Source of the DNA: Euperipatoides rowelli | Taxonomy: Eukaryota; Onychophora; Udeonychophora; Euonychophora; Peripatopsidae | Length of the DNA stretch: 11,323 nucleotides | Assembly: GCA_003024985.2 (NCBI GenBank) | Contig: PXIH01S0019760.1 | Direction: 5' to 3' (one strand) | The notes under the pieces: model-generated | The model's database searches: none | Told to the model about the DNA's origin: nothing | What the model saw: the letters and a program-made list of their open reading frames with translations, nothing else | Part shown: positions 1-8,584 of the stretch, in pieces | Position numbering within the stretch: position 1 is the stretch's first letter | Layout: each line of letters opens with the position of its first letter | Program-made: the position numbers and the translations under genes

Positions 1-1157
1 TATTTGTCAAGAGCACCTAAAACATTGTTATGGCTCTGTATAATTGGGTACTAATTATGGGTATTCAGGTATAAAAATGGACAGTTAGGCTAATGAAGGC
101 TTAATATCTACCATGTTTTTTAGCATTCTGTGATGTTTGGTAGGTAAAGTGGATGTTTTTTAGATTTGAATTTTAAAGCTAAATGATATAGGCTATCTTT
201 TCATGTAGAACAGGACTATTTAAATAAAAAAATAATAAAAATTTTACATGATTTTTTAATTTACTGTACGGTACAGTATTTTACTTTTTCATTTAATAAA
301 TGATTTTATATTATGAACATCGCAGAACCATATAATTTTTGTGTTTTATAATAATATTACAGATTAGCTTTTTTTTTTTTTTTTTAGATAATATTTAAAG
401 ACTTGAAAGTTTCTTAATATATTTTAAAAATTTATAATTTGTTTTTCAGATTTAAAAAGCTAAACTATAGATGTGGATTAATTTATCCATTAAAATATCT
501 TGATCTACTAATGGAAATTTAATCTCCAGGATATTGTGTAATTCTTGTTACATTAGTCAGTTATATTGCTTAATCCTTCCAATTACAAAAAACATTTTTT
601 AAATTTGCTTTTAGATAATATCTCAAAAAAAATCTCTTAAGTGATTTTTTTTGTGTGTGAGTTTCCAGAAATAAAGAAAGAGGTTGTTATGTCAATTTCT
701 AGAGATTATGTCAATTTCTAAACTGATTTAAACACAAGTTGTTGAATTTTGTAATATTTCTATGGTATTATTTTTTCAATATTTATTGTATATTATGATC
801 TGAAATTATTTCAGATGTACACTATATAAATTTCTGTGGCATTTATATAAGAGGATTTTTTTCCTTTAATGTTATCTGATATATACATATTGTTATGTTT
901 ATAGACCTGTATTTAAGGAAATAAGCGAAGCTTTATGGTGAGAAAACAAATTTTATAAAATCTAGACTGACATAGAACATGTCCATTTCTATCGCTAAGA
1001 ACAGACAGAATAGGTCTAACTAACGGTGTCTGAACAACAACAAGCATGAGGATATGTCATATGAATTGTTCCTAATTAGATTATTAACACAAATGGTGTG
1101 CCTTTAATACCTGACATACACTAAAACACTTTAATTTTGCATATATATTATTTCTCG
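1..1157. other. AT-rich unique sequence, no gene seen
   Basis: I see no coding region, RNA gene or transposon end in this stretch. It contains a 17-base T run (369-385), a short palindrome at 262-278, and a 15-bp direct repeat (687-701 and 706-720, starting TTATGTCAATTT) spaced 19 bp apart, which is a small local duplication. Stops are frequent in all frames. It could be intronic or intergenic; no convincing exon is visible. Confidence 0.6.
262..278. repeat. Short palindrome TACTGTAC-G-GTACAGTA
   Basis: Two perfect 8-bp inverted arms (262-269 and 271-278) flank a single G. The same word family (ACTGTA, TACAGT, GTACGGTAC, ACCGGT) recurs across the window, for example near 1289, 1321, 1345, 1551, 5575, 8533, 9549 and 11054. 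No function can be assigned. Confidence 0.6.
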
Positions 1158-1227
1158 TATAATGAATAATTAATTTGAATGTCTTTAAATTTGCATTCAA
1201 AAATAGGTCATTTAAATAAGTCAGTAT

Positions 1228-1261
<34 letters not shown>

Positions 1262-1442
1262 CAAGTGTATATACAGCATACATACATGTACAGTATATAA
1301 GTACTTGTATATATAGTAGATGTACAGTATATATACATTATATACCGGTATAGTGTAAATACTGTATATAAAATACACACACATTGGATACTGACATCTT
1401 TGATCACAAACTTAAATACATGCAAATTAATTATTCATTATA
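1158..1442. mobile_element. Foldback/MITE-like element with long inverted arms around a TA-GT microsatellite
   Basis: The outermost 20 bp (1158-1177, TATAATGAATAATTAATTTG) is perfectly inverted at 1423-1442. The inversion continues inward with mismatches and a roughly 15-bp indel. ATGT.TTTAA.TTTG is followed by TCAAA, and GTCAGTAT at 1220-1227 pairs with ATACTGAC at 1388-1395. The GT run at 1230-1241 then pairs with the AC run near 1376-1383. The centre is a degenerate TA-rich microsatellite. If the outer TA dinucleotides are the target duplication, the element would fit Tc1/mariner-type MITEs, but that is inference. An open frame of 113 codons on the minus strand (1084-1425) is only a translation of this low-complexity DNA (runs of Tyr, Ile, Thr, Cys) and is not called a gene. 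Confidence 0.65.
1228..1380. repeat. GT/TA microsatellite and degenerate TA-rich tract
   Basis: A (GT)n run at about 1230-1241 passes directly into (AT)n up to 1261. It is followed by TA-rich sequence with repeated TACAGTATATA-type words to about 1370 and a CA run at 1375-1383. It forms the loop of the surrounding inverted repeat. Length polymorphism is expected. Confidence 0.85.
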
Positions 1443-1454
1443 TGTAAAATTTAT

Positions 1455-1478
1455 ACACTCAAAATGTTTTTCGAGTGT
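1455..1478. repeat. Small hairpin ACACTCAAAA / TTTCGAGTGT
   Basis: Ten-base arms with one mismatch surround a TGTT loop, just outside the right arm of the foldback element. A related motif (GATGTTTTTCAAAACAC) follows at about 1490. Origin and role are unknown. Confidence 0.55.
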
Positions 1479-2537
1479 TAATATTCACGATGTTTTTCAA
1501 AACACAAAAAAATGCTAACATTAATATCTGCAAAACATTTCATGTTTTACTGTATATAAAGACAGGTTTACAGTGATACCTATGGGTGTGCTAAAGCCAG
1601 TTTAAACTAGTTCGACCAAATCAGTACCTAAAATATTTATCAGATGGCTGAACTGGCATCCAAAATAGTCATTATTGATCTATCTGATGGCTATTCAAAA
1701 TATTTAAATTATCCCAATAGATTTTATTAAGTACATTTTATTTTTCAATTTCACTTCCTGGAGACAGTTATTAAACGAAATTGCGACACTTTACTTTCTG
1801 TTAATTTTGTTCGTTTGACTGACTACTGATTTCTGTCTGACGTCTTCTGTCCTTGATCTTTTTCCGACCTTTATGAACCCCGATCTTCTTTCTGCCACAG
1901 CTTAAATATATTTTTTAGTCTGATTGAGGAGTTGCATTAATTGCAATCTAACTCTATTGTTTTTATCTTTATTTGTGGATTAAAACAATTATCTCGTATG
2001 GGCCTTTTAAGGGTCGCTTAAAATCCTGTTCTAGTCCTTTTCCACAAATTGATTCTATTTATCATTCATTTGTAAAAAAAAAAAATCAATATTACTAAAC
2101 AATGCACTTAAAAAAAATAAAAATAATGCATAGTCTATAGTTTAAATGATATTGTTTTTAAATCTTATTGTATTAATAGAATTTCAGTTCTGAATCGTGT
2201 TGATTTGCCATGAACTCTATTCAATCATTTCCTGCTTATAAATATAACAAACTGATTGTTTATGACTGTCAGTATGGTGACTTGTGGTCAGTATTCTAGT
2301 TATTTTGATAATATTAATCCTAGAAAGAAATTGGGAAAAGAAAGTGTTTACTTATTGAAACCTTAAAAATTAACTTTCCATTCATAAAAAAATGCCTTAA
2401 ACAATGATAAATCTTTAGTAGAATGTTCCATTTGATGTGCAGTGTTTTTAATTATTTTTTGATCGAAAATAAAAAAAAAACAATAGTATAAAATAAGCAT
2501 TAATTCCAATAAAATATTCTAAACTGAGGAAAGTTAA
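1479..2537. other. AT-rich unique sequence, no gene seen
   Basis: This stretch holds scattered A and T runs (for example 2073-2085 and 2469-2479) and a pyrimidine-rich patch at about 1790-1910. I see no transposon ends, no RNA gene and no coding frame of note. Both strands are broken by stops at short intervals. Confidence 0.55.
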
Positions 2538-2775
2538 TTAACCCTTTCCACTCCACATTAAAATTACATTGATTGCATTCTTTTTAAATCCCCTGATTTT
2601 AATTTTAGTTTTTTTAAAAAATCATTTGGTATCATTAAAAACAAATATATTTTATTCCCTTTGAACATAAATTTTACTAATTTGAAGCAATTTTGAGGCT
2701 ACAATGATTGTTGACTTGATAAATTGTAAAGAAAAAATGTCTACATATTACCATCAGTGGAGTGGAAAGGGTTAA
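2538..2775. mobile_element. piggyBac-type MITE (230 bp) with TTAA target-site duplications
   Basis: TTAA at 2538-2541 is followed by CCCTTTCCACTCCAC (2542-2556). The exact inverse complement, GTGGAGTGGAAAGGG (2757-2771), is followed by TTAA at 2772-2775. Perfect 15-bp terminal inverted repeats that begin with CCC and are bounded by TTAA are the signature of the piggyBac superfamily. The internal 200 bp is AT-rich and has no coding capacity, so the element is non-autonomous and would have depended on a transposase elsewhere. The perfect ends suggest a fairly recent insertion or strong end conservation. It lies 95 bp upstream of the hAT-type element, which has its own separate target duplication. 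Confidence 0.88.
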
Positions 2776-2930
2776 ATGAGTTACTTTCTATTACCCTGGC
2801 CTACACTATAATTTGCACATAAAAATATTGCATAACAAAAAGCAGCTTTTACAGATGTAGCCTAATCAGTGTTTCTTTCAGACAATTTTCTCGGGGGGAT
2901 AGGGGGGGGGGGCAAGCTTGTATGCATTTC

Positions 2931-3295
2931 AGATTTTTTAATAAGCTTTTTTTTTTGGTTGACTGTACCTTTCTGTCTAATTTGATAAGCTTTTTTTTTT
3001 TGATGAAGTTTTGTTGCCTTTCTGTCTGATTTGATAAGCTTTTTTTTTGGTTGACTGGATGTTTTGTTGCCTTTCTGTCTGATTTGATAAGCTTTTTTTT
3101 NTGTTGCCTTTCTGTCTGATTTGATAAGCTTTTTTTTTGGTTGACTGGATGTTTTGTTGCCTTTCTGTCTGATTTGATAAGCTTTTTTTTTGGTTGACTG
3201 GATGTTTTGTTGCCTTTCTGTCTGATTTGATAAGCTTTTTTTTGGTTGACTGGACGTTCATTTTGTTGCCGTTCTATCTAATTAATAATCTTTTT
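2931..3295. repeat. Minisatellite, ~53-bp unit, about 7-8 copies
   Basis: The marker ATAAGC recurs at 2941, 2985, 3034, 3087, 3124, 3177 and 3230. A decayed copy (ATAATC) lies at 3285. The full unit is 53 bp, made of GATTTGATAAGC, a run of about nine T, GGTTGACTGGATG, then TTTTGTTGCCTTTCTGTCT. Central copies are nearly identical and the edge copies are diverged, as expected for an array homogenised by slippage or unequal exchange. The 37-bp spacing between 3087 and 3124 contains an N at 3101 and lacks the GGTTGACTGGATG part. This may be an assembly artefact. Copy number could therefore differ from what is shown. Confidence 0.93.
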
Positions 3296-3442
3296 TTTTT
3301 TTTATTAGTACATTGGCTGTTATGTTGACTTTGTGTCATTTACTTACGTTTTGTTGGCTTTCTGTTTCCTTTTATAAGATTTTTATTTTTCCCCAATTTC
3401 CTCTGTGTGTGTGGGGGGGGGCAGTTGGTTTGCTCCGGGGAT

Positions 3443-3460
3443 GGGGGGCAAATCCCCCCC
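3443..3460. repeat. G6/C6 hairpin in the right end of the hAT-type element
   Basis: GGGGGG (3443-3448) and CCCCCC (3454-3459) are separated by CAAAT, giving a very stable short stem near the right terminal inverted repeat. With G9 at 3413-3421 and G4 at 3437-3440 the segment could also form a G-quadruplex. Confidence 0.6.
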
Positions 3461-3491
3461 AGGTATGCCTGAAAGAATCACTGAGCCTAAT

Positions 3492-4015
3492 CTAATTAAC
3501 ATTGTGTTGGCCTAGAGGAAAATTTCAGATAAACTAGTCATATATATTATTTCTACAAAAATAACATAAAAAAATACTCAAAACATGAGAGGTCTCAAAA
3601 TACTTCAGAATTCATTTAAAAGTATTTGTTTGTGGTCTTAACAGCAACTCCCCTCCCTAAAATTTTCAGTGGAAATTTCAAGTGCACTCCCCTTTCCCAC
3701 ACACACACACTTCTCCATTAACAGAATTCTTTGTCCCTAATTTTCTTGATAAACATATGTAGGCCTAACCCTAGATTAGGTCAAATCTCGAGTTTCCATT
3801 GGTGTTTTCCTTATTGACGTGCTGCAAAGTTGGCAACCCTACTTGTTGGTGAGAGGGAAAAATCACATGGACTTTATTTTGTATGTTAACATTTTTACAC
3901 AAAAGAAACTTGTTAACTTTGGAAAATTTTAGTAAACTTGTGCACAGTTTATTCCAAAAGAACTGATTGATCTCTTCCTGCTGTCAAAGGACAATGTTAA
4001 AAGTTCAATTTTTGT
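3492..4015. other. AT-rich sequence with a CA microsatellite, no gene seen
   Basis: A short (CA)n run lies at 3698-3710 between C-rich patches (ACTCCCCTCC at about 3646 and CACTCCCCTTTCCC at about 3685). An isolated AAAGTTGGCAACCCTA at about 3826 resembles a DNA-transposon end but has no partner. No coding or RNA gene is visible. Confidence 0.5.
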
Positions 4016-4050
4016 ATTAATAAAAAGGAATAAAAATAATTTTTATTAAT
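4016..4050. repeat. AT hairpin ATTAATAAAAA / TTTTTATTAAT
   Basis: Perfect 11-bp inverted arms (4016-4026 and 4040-4050) have a 13-base loop. The composition is entirely A/T, so chance is a real possibility in this background. Confidence 0.5.
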
Positions 4051-5378
4051 CAACAGACTACCCACAGTTAGTATATGAAATTGCCAATTAAGATCAAAAA
4101 AAAATATTAATATTTTAAAAATTAGCTTCAGGTCCCATAACTCTAGCTCTGCCATTGGCAGCTACTATTTTACCATGAAAATAATTTATTAAATATTGAA
4201 AAAAAAAAAAAGATTAATAAAAAAAAATCTACTCATGATGTTAATTAATCTACTAATCTATTTTTAAAGCAATTTTTATAATTTTTAAAATATCAAAGGT
4301 AGACTAATATTCTTTCGGTTTAAAATATATTTTTTTGTTATGTTTTTAGACAGAAATAAGTCATTAAATATTTTTATAAAAGCATTTGCATTAACTAAAA
4401 AAATACAATTTTATAACAGTGAATCAGCCAAAGCTATTACTTTGGTCTACCTAAACTGTCACCGATTATGGCTGACTTATGTTTGTGTATAATTTTGTTT
4501 ATTTAATTTTTGTTTTTTTATGCTGATTGTATTTGATGTAGAATGTGTAATTCTTTGGTTTGAATTGTGTTTGGGCAGTGGATCTAAGTTAAATGTTAAA
4601 TTTCTACAGATATTCACGGTGAATCATTTACATGTGTATGATCTAGGCTTAGGCTTAACGACAGTCCAGGACCATATATTTCTCCTCTTCATTGGATACA
4701 AATAACAAGTTATTATTATTATTATTTTTACCTTAAAGACCATGTGATGTCTTTTATATTTTCTTTGCCTTCGGATCTTTTATAACTCATGAGAAATTAT
4801 GCTACCTGGGATGCCTATGCATAGTTAATTGATGGTTGTTTGCACGTTTGAACGTTTCATTTAATCTTTCTGAATCGCTGTGGATGTTACATTGTTCGAA
4901 GATTTAATCCTGTACAAGTACTGTCAATGAATTTTATCATGGAATAGAAGTTTTCCTTTTTATTCAATTACATTGTAAAAACTTTTCTATCTGGATTGTT
5001 ATTTTAAAACTAGGTTAGGCTACGGTGATCCCTAGAAGACTAATATGATAAGTTGATTGGATTGTCTCTGCGAACAATATTCGCTTATATTCAATTTATT
5101 GAATGAGGATTATTATTAAACTAAGAGCTATCAATAAATTTAACTGTGAAATTGAATTATTATTTAGTTGAAATCAATAAATATTGAAAATATCTGGATC
5201 GTCGCTGTCAGTTTAGTCATTTCAGGTGGATGTTGCAGGATTTGCAATTGATTTTTGGCTGATAAGACTGAAGTACCTAGAAACGGTATCCAAGAAGTGA
5301 CACCGCATTTTTAACATCTGCGCATCTATTTCAGTCATATGGCCGGAAATAGCTCAAAATTATCAAAATCGATCAAAA
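4051..5378. other. AT-rich unique sequence, no gene seen
   Basis: This stretch contains A/T runs (A13 at 4199-4211), a (TAT)n microsatellite at 4710-4727, and CTAGGCTTAGGCTTAACG-type words near 4643. A plus-strand open frame at 4520-4705 (61 codons, rich in Val, Leu, Phe) has no recognisable domain, no clear start context and no neighbouring exon signal that I trust. I leave it uncalled. Confidence 0.5.
4710..4727. repeat. (TAT)n microsatellite
   Basis: About six TAT trinucleotide units, directly visible. Confidence 0.85.
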
Positions 5379-5398
5379 AGGATTATTCCACCTCTAGG
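5379..5398. repeat. Dispersed repeat copy 1 (AAGGATTATTCCACCTCTAG)
   Basis: This 20-mer recurs at 6808-6827 with one substitution (TTTCACC in place of TTCCACC). Both copies are preceded by CTCAA plus an A/T-rich segment and followed by loosely similar sequence. This suggests two decayed copies of one family rather than a chance match. Confidence 0.5.
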
Positions 5399-5561
5399 CT
5401 GATGTCTTAAATACATAGTAGGAGTTACGGTTCAGGGTAAGAGTAAGGTTAGGACTGTAAATAATAAAATAAAGCTGCTATCCATGTACTAAATGTCACT
5501 TATTGGATCTGGGTTCTAGGATATCGTGATAAGACTAATAAGTACCCTATATCATTGTTAT

Positions 5562-5599
5562 GTATATATATATACTGTATATATATATATATATATATT
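5562..5599. repeat. (TA)n microsatellite
   Basis: A TA run interrupted once by CTG (TATACTGTATATA). An open frame of 76 codons at 5526-5756 reads through it and contains an ambiguous codon at the N (5642). It is not a supported gene. Confidence 0.9.
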
Positions 5600-5661
5600 T
5601 TCTTCAAACTTACAGTATGTTATATTGTATATTGTTAAGATNTCAAATCAACTTATTGTAA

Positions 5662-5695
5662 AAAGGCCCACATCCCTCACAAGGCTAGGGCCTTT
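5662..5695. repeat. Hairpin AAAGGCCC / GGGCCTTT
   Basis: Perfect 8-bp inverted arms (5662-5669 and 5688-5695) have an 18-base loop. This GC-rich stem stands out from its AT-rich surroundings. It does not match the histone 3'-end stem-loop. It could be a fragment of an old mobile element. Confidence 0.5.
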
Positions 5696-5699
5696 ATTC

Positions 5700-6568
5700 G
5701 TGTTCACATTAGTCTATATTTGTAGGCTATGTAGTATACTTCCTTTTTGTCTTTAATAATAAACCTAAATAATAAAAATAAATAAAAAAACAAAACAGAA
5801 ACAAACAGTTTAAGATGTAGCCTACTATAGCATTATAGTATAGTTTTGAAAGTCTATGAAATACTATATGGTAACTAAATAAAAATCTGTTTCTTTTATT
5901 TTTCTTCTAACATATTTATAATAAAAGAGTAGAAATGTCTTTTATTGGTAATTTTTGCTGCTACACCTCAACCACTTATCCTAGCACAATGTTGTTTGAT
6001 TTACTTGTCCTGAGTATAATTTTTGAAAATTAGGATAAAAAGAGCTCCAAAGATTGCTTAACAACTGTATAGCAAACTCCAGATCTCCGATTATTCCAGA
6101 AACAGCCTGAAATTCATTTTTAAACCTTATTTGTAGTCACTAGAAGGCTTTTTTCAATAGTAATAAATAAAATAAATAATATATTTAAAACAACCTTTGG
6201 TAATGCCAATATGCTATGCTGTGAAAAATATCCTAAACAAAAGGTACACTGTAATCTAAATTACTAATATTCTTAATTTCAAGGGAATATCTTTGTTCTA
6301 TATTTCAAAAGCTGCTTGTCTTCTGGAAAGTTTAAAATTAATTACAAATACAGGTATGTTCTATTTTTAGATAGGACCTGAAAATGTATAAAGACTAAAT
6401 CTTGGCAGTTCTGTCCGCTTCAACTAAAAATTTGTTAAGTGAAAAAGAAACGCAATGGCTGTGTACTTCAAATGGCTGTATCAGCAATATTTCACTGATA
6501 CGTCTCATTGTTATTGCTGTTAGGCTTAAACAACAAACTATGTCAACTTGCGGTGCTTAGACATCATA
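5700..6568. other. AT-rich unique sequence, no gene seen
   Basis: This stretch has A-rich patches with repeated AATAAA-like strings (5754-5800 and 6160-6185), expected by chance at this base composition. No coding frame, RNA gene or transposon end was recognised. Confidence 0.5.
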
Positions 6569-6656
6569 AGTTATAAACATCAGCCACACCAGGGTCACCA
6601 TTACTAATCAACTAGTTATAAACAGGGGCTCCCCCAGGGTCATTACTAGTAGTCCA
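6569..6656. repeat. Imperfect 45-bp tandem duplication (two copies)
   Basis: AGTTATAAACA starts at 6569 and again at 6614. Each copy continues with CCAGGGTCA and then ATTACTA at matching positions, so the unit is about 45 bp. The second copy has several substitutions and small gaps, including CAGGGGCTCCCC against CATCAGCCACAC. This is a local duplication of some age. Confidence 0.75.
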
Positions 6657-7381
6657 CATGTAACAACATTGTTAATGGTGGAGAAGAACATTGAAGCTTA
6701 CCGAATGTTATTTAAATTCTATTTTATTCCATTTTGACGTAAAAAATATTGTGGAGTTATAAGAAAGACTTATTTCCTTTGTCTGTGTATTCTCAAGATA
6801 ACTTTAAGGATTATTTCACCTCTAGATTATCCTTCACATAATGGCTGACATAAAAAATTTTGATTACTAAATTCACTTGTTGAAAATGCAAAGTTTCAAA
6901 TTTCTTAAATAAATTAGATTAGCAGCCAATTAATCATAAGTTGATTTTACATGAATGAACACCTTAAGACAGAATTCAATAACAAATAGCTGATAATCTA
7001 TCTGCCATGTCATGAAATTATTAGAAATAACAGTAACATTTTGGTTATATGGTACCTTTAAACTAATTTAAGGAACATTTTGGCATTGGAAGGTGCATGT
7101 CACTTAAGGGGTTCTTTATAAGGCTTCACACTTCATACATTGTACAGTTAATTTTCCAAAATTATGAGGTAACTACCGAAATCTAAATTAATGTCCTTTT
7201 AGGAACCCATAAATTAGTGGACAGTTTTTTAGTCTACGTTTTTACCATGTTTTTTTTTTCGCTCACCAAATGAAATGATTTTTGTTAGTTCATTAATGAA
7301 AATTTTTGATTTAACGAAGACAAATTTCAAATTTTTTTTATTTTCTTAAAACAACGGATGAATCAATAAAAGCGAAAATGT
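6657..7381. other. AT-rich unique sequence, no gene seen
   Basis: It holds the second copy of the dispersed 20-mer (6808-6827), a TTGGAAGGTGCATGT motif at about 7086 that resembles the arm of the hairpin element at 8101, and a T run at about 7250. No gene is visible. Confidence 0.5.
6808..6827. repeat. Dispersed repeat copy 2 (AAGGATTATTTCACCTCTAG)
   Basis: It matches 5379-5398 at 19 of 20 positions in the same orientation, 1.4 kb away. Confidence 0.5.
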
Positions 7382-7866
7382 TGTGAAAGGCCGCTCTGAA
7401 AACCTCAAAAGTCCATATGTGGCCTAGAGAAAAATATGTGAAAGACCACACAGAACATCTCAAAAGCCATATGTGGCCTTTAGAAAAATATGTGAAAGAC
7501 CATACCGAACACCTCAAAAGGTCACATCTGGCCTAAAGGAAATTATGTGAAATGCTGCTCTGAACATCTCAAAGTCCAATTGTGGCCTAGAGAAAATTAT
7601 GCGAAAGGCCGCACCGAACACCTCGAGATGCCGCATATGGCCTAAAGGATAATTTGCCAAAGGCTGTACCGAACATTTCACAAGACTACATGTGGCCTAA
7701 AGTAAACTTTGTGAAAGGTCGCACCGATCATCTCAAAAGGCCGCATGTGGTATAAATAAAATTTGCAAAAGCCGCACCAATCACCTCAAAAGGCCTAATA
7801 TGGCCTAAAGGAAAACTTGTAAAAGGCTGCACTGAACACCTGGAAAGGCCATACTCTGCCTGAAAG
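7382..7866. repeat. Diverged minisatellite, 54-55-bp unit, nine copies
   Basis: The marker GTGAAAG or a variant starts at 7383, 7438, 7492, 7547, 7601, 7656, 7711, 7765 and 7819, a strikingly regular 54-55-bp spacing. A truncated tenth copy starts at about 7860. The unit reads approximately GTGAAAGGCCGCACCGAACA, CCTCAAAAGG, CC.CATGTGGCCTAAAGG, AAAATTAT. Each unit holds an imperfect palindrome AGGCC(N)CATGTGGCCT. Units differ at many positions but keep their length, so the array is old. It is GC-richer and more CpG-bearing than the flanks. Frames are interrupted by the TAA inside GGCCTAAAGG, so it is not protein-coding. No flanking target duplication was recognised. Confidence 0.93.
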
Positions 7867-8100
7867 CCCCAAGTTCCCCAAACTAGTCTAGGGGGTTATG
7901 AATTACCCTAATGTACATGCTCTTGCTATGATCCAGGACTGCAATTTTAAAACTTCTGCACAAGTAATGGTCCTAACACATTGTAATTTTGGAGATGAGG
8001 GGAATTATAAATTACCCTATTGCATATATGTAAGATCTTCCTTTTAATCCATGGTAATTAGTTTGGACTTCTGCATAATTTGAGGTTTTTCATTATTTCT

Positions 8101-8263
8101 GGAAGGTGCATATTTAAAAAAGTCTATATGGCCCGTGGTGGAATTTTGTTGCTTGGTGCCTTTGAGCAAAATTTTTTGGAGGTCCTCTAAACTTCAAAGT
8201 TTGGCTTACAGGTCTCGAGCAACAAACTTTGTTGGCGGCCTCCTAAGATAATATGCACCCTAC
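8101..8263. repeat. Nested hairpin (foldback) element, ~163 bp
   Basis: Three nested inverted pairs are visible. The outer arms are GGAAGGTGCATATT (8101-8114) and the inverse of GTAGGGTGCATATT (8250-8263), matching at 12 of 14. The inner arms are TTTGTTGCT (8145-8153) and AGCAACAAA (8218-8226), perfect. The apical stem is AAACT-TCAA-AGTTT (8189-8202). Roughly symmetric spacing on the two sides supports a single foldback unit. A related motif, GGAAGGTGCATGT, occurs at about 7088. I could not identify a target duplication, so element boundaries and superfamily are uncertain. A structured RNA cannot be excluded. Confidence 0.5.
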
Positions 8264-8584
8264 CCCAAAAATACAAATATATATCAATGAAGAAACTTAT
8301 AGACATCATAATTTTATTATAACAGGAGGTAAATTACCTGCCAGATACAGGTAGCTTATGTTTATTTAAAATTGCCTAGTAACTGCTTTAGATTGTTTGA
8401 AAATAGATGGGCACTTGCTTTGTTTGATTAAGATCATAATGATGTCTATCATATACAGTTCTTTTGAAGAAAAAAAATAATCCTTAAATTTAATCTAGTT
8501 ATTTCCTAATTGTCTTTAATCTTTTATAGAATTACCGGTATATACACTGTATAAGCAGTAAATAATTATAACTTCAAATGGATC
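8264..8584. other. AT-rich unique sequence, no gene seen
   Basis: Nothing beyond A/T runs and one TTACCGGTATATACACTGTATA segment at about 8532, which belongs to the recurrent ACTGTA/ACCGGT word family. Confidence 0.5.

Larger units (their letters stand above)
2867..3483. mobile_element. Non-autonomous hAT-type element (617 bp) with an internal minisatellite
   Basis: The left end CAGTGTTTCTTTCAGAC (2867-2883) matches the inverse complement of the right end (CAGTGATTCTTTCAGGC, 3483 to 3467) at 15 of 17 positions. The element is flanked by a perfect 8-bp direct repeat, AGCCTAAT (2859-2866 and 3484-3491). An 8-bp duplication and ends starting CAG/CTG are typical of hAT transposons. Just inside each end are G-rich blocks: G6 and G11 at 2893-2912, and G9, G4 and G6 at 3413-3448. 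The last pairs with a C7 run as a hairpin. The core is a tandem array of about 53 bp. There is no transposase. Open frames at 2977-3261 (minus) and 3313-3495 (plus) are translations of the repeat and G-rich end, not genes. Family assignment rests on the ends and duplication only. Confidence 0.85.

Noticed and set aside
1084-1425. 113-codon open frame on the minus strand
   Set aside because: It is a translation of the TA/GT microsatellite and foldback arms (runs of Tyr, Ile, Thr and Cys) with no domain.
1600-1625. GTTCGACCAA as a pol III B box of a tRNA or SINE
   Set aside because: There is no matching A box at the expected distance, no cloverleaf, and no A-rich tail with direct repeats.
2977-3261. 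94-codon minus-strand frame rich in Lys, Gln and Asn with repeats
   Set aside because: It follows the minisatellite unit and is broken by the N and by non-triplet unit lengths; the periodicity is that of the DNA repeat.
3313-3495. 60-codon plus-strand frame
   Set aside because: It runs through the G-rich right end of the hAT-type element and across its target duplication, with no recognisable protein.
3820-3845. AAAGTTGGCAACCCTA as a transposon right end
   Set aside because: It resembles a TAGGGTTGCCAAC-type end, but no inverse partner or target duplication was found upstream.
4520-4705. 61-codon plus-strand frame
   Set aside because: It has no similarity I recognise, a hydrophobic composition expected from T-rich DNA, and no supporting exon or promoter signal.
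5408-5455. GGTTCAGGGTAAGAGTAAGGTTAGG as interstitial telomere repeat
   Set aside because: It is too short and irregular compared with TTAGGG arrays; only scattered similarity.
5662-5695. Histone-type 3' stem-loop or bacterial terminator
   Set aside because: The stem sequence and 18-base loop do not fit the histone element, and bacterial terminators do not apply to this DNA.
5526-5756. 76-codon plus-strand frame
   Set aside because: The first half is TA microsatellite and an N interrupts it; the second half (PTSLTRLGPLF) is GC-richer but matches no family I know.
5754-5800. AATAAA strings as polyadenylation signals of a gene end
   Set aside because: Such strings are common by chance in this AT-rich DNA and no upstream coding exon supports a gene.
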